From contig CALYVJ010000091.1 of the NCBI GenBank assembly GCA_945494195.1, forward strand, positions 1 to 6,695: DNA of 6,695 nt. The letters are read 5' to 3'. The notes under the pieces were generated by a model. It ran no database searches and was not told the DNA's origin. It saw only the letters and a list, made by a program, of their open reading frames with translations. Shown one piece after another: positions 5,241 to 6,695 of the stretch. This DNA is from an uncultured Selenomonas sp. (GTDB lineage Bacteria > Bacillota > Negativicutes > Selenomonadales > Selenomonadaceae). The number at the start of each line of letters is the position of its first letter. Positions within the stretch are counted from its first letter, which is position 1. The position numbers and the translations under genes were made by a program.

Positions 5241-6260
5241 ATGAAGAAATATATTACGATTCTCTGCCTCGTTCTGTTAGCAGTCAGCGCTTTGGTGCTG
5301 GGGGGGTGTGGCAGCAGTGATAACAATAGTAAAAAAGTAGCAGTAGCCTTTGCCAATTCTTCGAGCAGTTGGCAGACGAATGGTCAGACCATCAAGGAAA
5401 AGCTCGAAAAAGAGGGCTATACGGTAGACCTGCAGTTTGCCGATACGCCCGAGCAGCAGGTTGAGCAAATCAAGAAACAGTTGGCAGATAGTCCGAAATG
5501 CCTGGTTATTGGAGCGGTGGACAGTACCGCATTAAAAGACGTGTTGACCGAAGCCAAAGAGAAAAAAGTGGCTGTTATTGCCTATGACCGTCTGATTATG
5601 AATACCGATGCGGTATCCTACTATGCATCCTTTGACAATCTGGCTGTGGGGCAGTCTATGGGGGAATACATCGAGGCCAAGCTTCAGCTCAAGACGGGAG
5701 CCGGTCCCTTCAACATGGAAGTATTTGCTGGCGATCCTGCCGATAACAATGCGCATGTATTTTATGACGGCGCTATGGAAGTGCTGAAGCCGTACATCGA
5801 TAAAGGGCAGCTCGTAATTCCCTCAAAGGAAACGAGCTTTGAACAGGTAGCCGTCAAGGGCTGGAAGGCAGAAGGGGCAACGGAACGCATGACAAAGCTT
5901 TTGCAGGGACCGGATGTCGGCGTCAAGCTGGACGTGGTGCTCTCGCCGAATGATGGCCTGGCAGGTGGTATTCGGGAGGCACTCACGAAGAGCGGTTATC
6001 GTGAAATGCCGATCTTGACTGGTCAGGATGCAGAGAGTCAGGCTTTGGATGCTATCCGCAAGGGGGAGCAGACCATCACGATTTATAAATCGCCGGAACT
6101 TTTGGTGGACAAGACCGTCCGCATGATCAAAGCGGTTGTCGAAGGGACGCAGCCGGATATCAACGATGTGAAGTCGTATAACAACGGAGCAATAACCGTT
6201 CCGGCTTATCTTTGTACGCCGCTGATTATCGACAAAGACAATCTGAGCGAAGTGAAATAG
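5241..6260 (+). CDS. ChvE-like periplasmic sugar-binding lipoprotein
   Basis: The 339-residue product belongs to the periplasmic-binding-protein type 1 (Peripl_BP_4) sugar receptors and most resembles ChvE and XylF. A signal peptide with lipobox LGGC ends at Cys23, so it should be lipid-anchored outside the inner membrane. Visible family blocks are DLQFADTPEQQVEQIKKQL (63-81), VIAYDRLIMNTDAVSYYASFDN (112-133), GDPADNNA (164-171), VLSPNDGLAGGI (233-244), ILTGQDAE (258-265) and TITIYKSPELL (278-288). The ligand is probably an aldopentose or aldohexose such as xylose, arabinose, galactose or glucose; the exact sugar cannot be read from the sequence. AAGGGGG (5227-5233) is the ribosome site and overlaps the receptor stop codon. 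No ABC permease or ATPase gene follows, and a terminator comes next. This favours a role as sugar sensor for the upstream chemoreceptor, much as ChvE serves VirA and chemotaxis in Agrobacterium, though a distant transporter may share it. Confidence 0.9.
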   Translation: MKKYITILCLVLLAVSALVLGGCGSSDNNSKKVAVAFANSSSSWQTNGQTIKEKLEKEGYTVDLQFADTPEQQVEQIKKQLADSPKCLVIGAVDSTALKDVLTEAKEKKVAVIAYDRLIMNTDAVSYYASFDNLAVGQSMGEYIEAKLQLKTGAGPFNMEVFAGDPADNNAHVFYDGAMEVLKPYIDKGQLVIPSKETSFEQVAVKGWKAEGATERMTKLLQGPDVGVKLDVVLSPNDGLAGGIREALTKSGYREMPILTGQDAESQALDAIRKGEQTITIYKSPELLVDKTVRMIKAVVEGTQPDINDVKSYNNGAITVPAYLCTPLIIDKDNLSEVK

Positions 6261-6298
6261 GTATATATGCCCACATAAGTATGACGAAAGACCATTTG

Positions 6299-6325
6299 TC
6301 GCGCGCGATAAAATAGCGTGTGCGA
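6299..6325 (+). repeat. GC-rich hairpin ahead of the operon terminator
   Basis: TCGCGCGCG (6299-6307) can pair with CGTGTGCGA (6317-6325) over nine base pairs, two of them G-T, around a 9-base AT-rich loop. The left arm extends to a 10-base self-complementary block TCGCGCGCGA. With only seven bases before the terminator stem, it may protect the 3' end of the message. Confidence 0.45.
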
Positions 6326-6332
6326 TGATAGG

Positions 6333-6370
6333 AAAGGCCCCCGCACTTTATTGTGCGGGGGCCTTTTGTT
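6333..6370 (+). terminator. Terminator of the chemoreceptor/sugar-receptor operon
   Basis: AAAGGCCCCCGCAC (6333-6346) pairs perfectly with GTGCGGGGGCCTTT (6353-6366) around a TTTATT loop, and TTTTGTT follows. This is a 14-bp, very stable stem. On the minus strand the tail is only TTTCC, so it may also stop the convergent XRE gene, less efficiently. Confidence 0.9.
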
Positions 6371-6453
6371 GTGTGTCGAAGCTTTTGAGAATATGAAAAA
6401 GTTATAGGAACACTCTGCTGCATTTCCCATCAGCAGTTGGTTATGCAAATATG

Positions 6454-6695
6454 CTATTGGGAATCCTTCGGACGGTTTTCACGTTCGTACACAGCGTCAA
6501 GCGTGATATCTACGATGTCTTTGCCTGATTCGCTAAGATTAAGATACTTTTGCAATTGAGTGCCGGAGCGTTGATCCATGGTGCGAATTTGTGTTTCGAG
6601 CGAAGATTCTTCATGTCCGAGCAAGTAATCTGTACTGACACCAAATAATTCAGAGAGTTCGCAGAGCTTTCGCGTTGGCTGGAGAACGCCACTTT
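6454..6695 (-). CDS. XRE-family helix-turn-helix regulator, C-terminal part
   Basis: This minus-strand frame is open from the right edge to TAG at 6454-6456 and shows 79 residues. It begins SGVLQPTRKLCELSELFGVSTDYLLGHE, the second half of a Cro/CI-type (HTH_3) domain: the P-T-x3-L...A/S-x2-F-x-VS-x-DYLLG ending is typical of this family in Firmicutes. A helical, charged tail of about 50 residues follows (EESSLETQIRTMDQR, then YLNLSESGKDIVDITLDAVYERENR). The N-terminal half, with the recognition helix, lies outside the window, so DNA target and partner cannot be told. It converges on the sugar-receptor operon. A 6-bp hairpin CTGCTG/CAGCAG (6415-6436) follows its stop but lacks a close T-run, so its terminator is unclear. 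Confidence 0.8.
   Translation of the reverse strand, partial: SGVLQPTRKLCELSELFGVSTDYLLGHEESSLETQIRTMDQRSGTQLQKYLNLSESGKDIVDITLDAVYERENRPKDSQ

Noticed and set aside
6206..6448. 80-residue minus-strand frame over the operon end and terminator
   Set aside because: It runs through a strong terminator stem and the 3' end of the sugar-receptor gene, with no domain or ribosome site.
6510..6692. 60-residue minus-strand frame near the right edge
   Set aside because: It is a shadow of the XRE-family regulator, whose conserved DYLLG-type motif is read in another minus-strand frame.

Overview
The window looks like chromosomal DNA from a Firmicute, most likely a diderm Negativicute of the Selenomonas type. 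Four things point there: a Bacillus-type Fnr with a C-terminal cysteine cluster, a SorC-type regulator next to deoC with a Bacillus-style DeoR operator, strong AGGAG-type ribosome sites with moderate GC, and a lipoprotein ChvE-like sugar receptor paired with a chemoreceptor. The genus is an inference from family resemblance, not a database match.

Layout. 1-330 (+) is the 3' end of a SorC-family, DeoR-like regulator. 326-378 holds a DeoR-like operator and a clean sigma-A promoter, followed by deoC (421-1074, +). A bidirectional terminator (1081-1123) separates deoC from the convergent moaC (1128-1610, -). Upstream of moaC on the same strand lies a wrecked narK nitrate/nitrite transporter (1703-2357, -) with a frameshift, a large central deletion and an in-frame stop. 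A short divergent control region (2358-2477) carries an FNR-type box placed for class II activation of narK, a 23-bp perfect palindrome, and a TGTGA-type site over the annotated start of fnr. fnr (2478-3227, +) keeps all four predicted iron-sulfur ligands and ends in a long hairpin terminator. After a roughly 300-base AT-rich gap come a methyl-accepting chemotaxis protein (3531-5228, +) and, 12 bases on, a ChvE-like sugar-binding lipoprotein (5241-6260, +). These two end at a GC-rich terminator. The right edge is the C-terminal part of an XRE-family regulator (6454-6695, -).

How the genes fit together. The left part is deoxyribonucleoside catabolism: a deoxyribose-phosphate-responsive regulator controlling the aldolase. 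The middle is the remains of an anaerobic nitrate module: an oxygen-sensing regulator, a nitrate transporter and a molybdenum-cofactor enzyme. The transporter is dead, while the regulator, the cofactor gene and the regulatory sites look intact. The right part is a two-gene sugar-taxis unit in which the binding protein most plausibly feeds the receptor, since no transporter permease or ATPase is beside it.

No tRNA, rRNA, CRISPR array, insertion sequence or phage gene was recognised.
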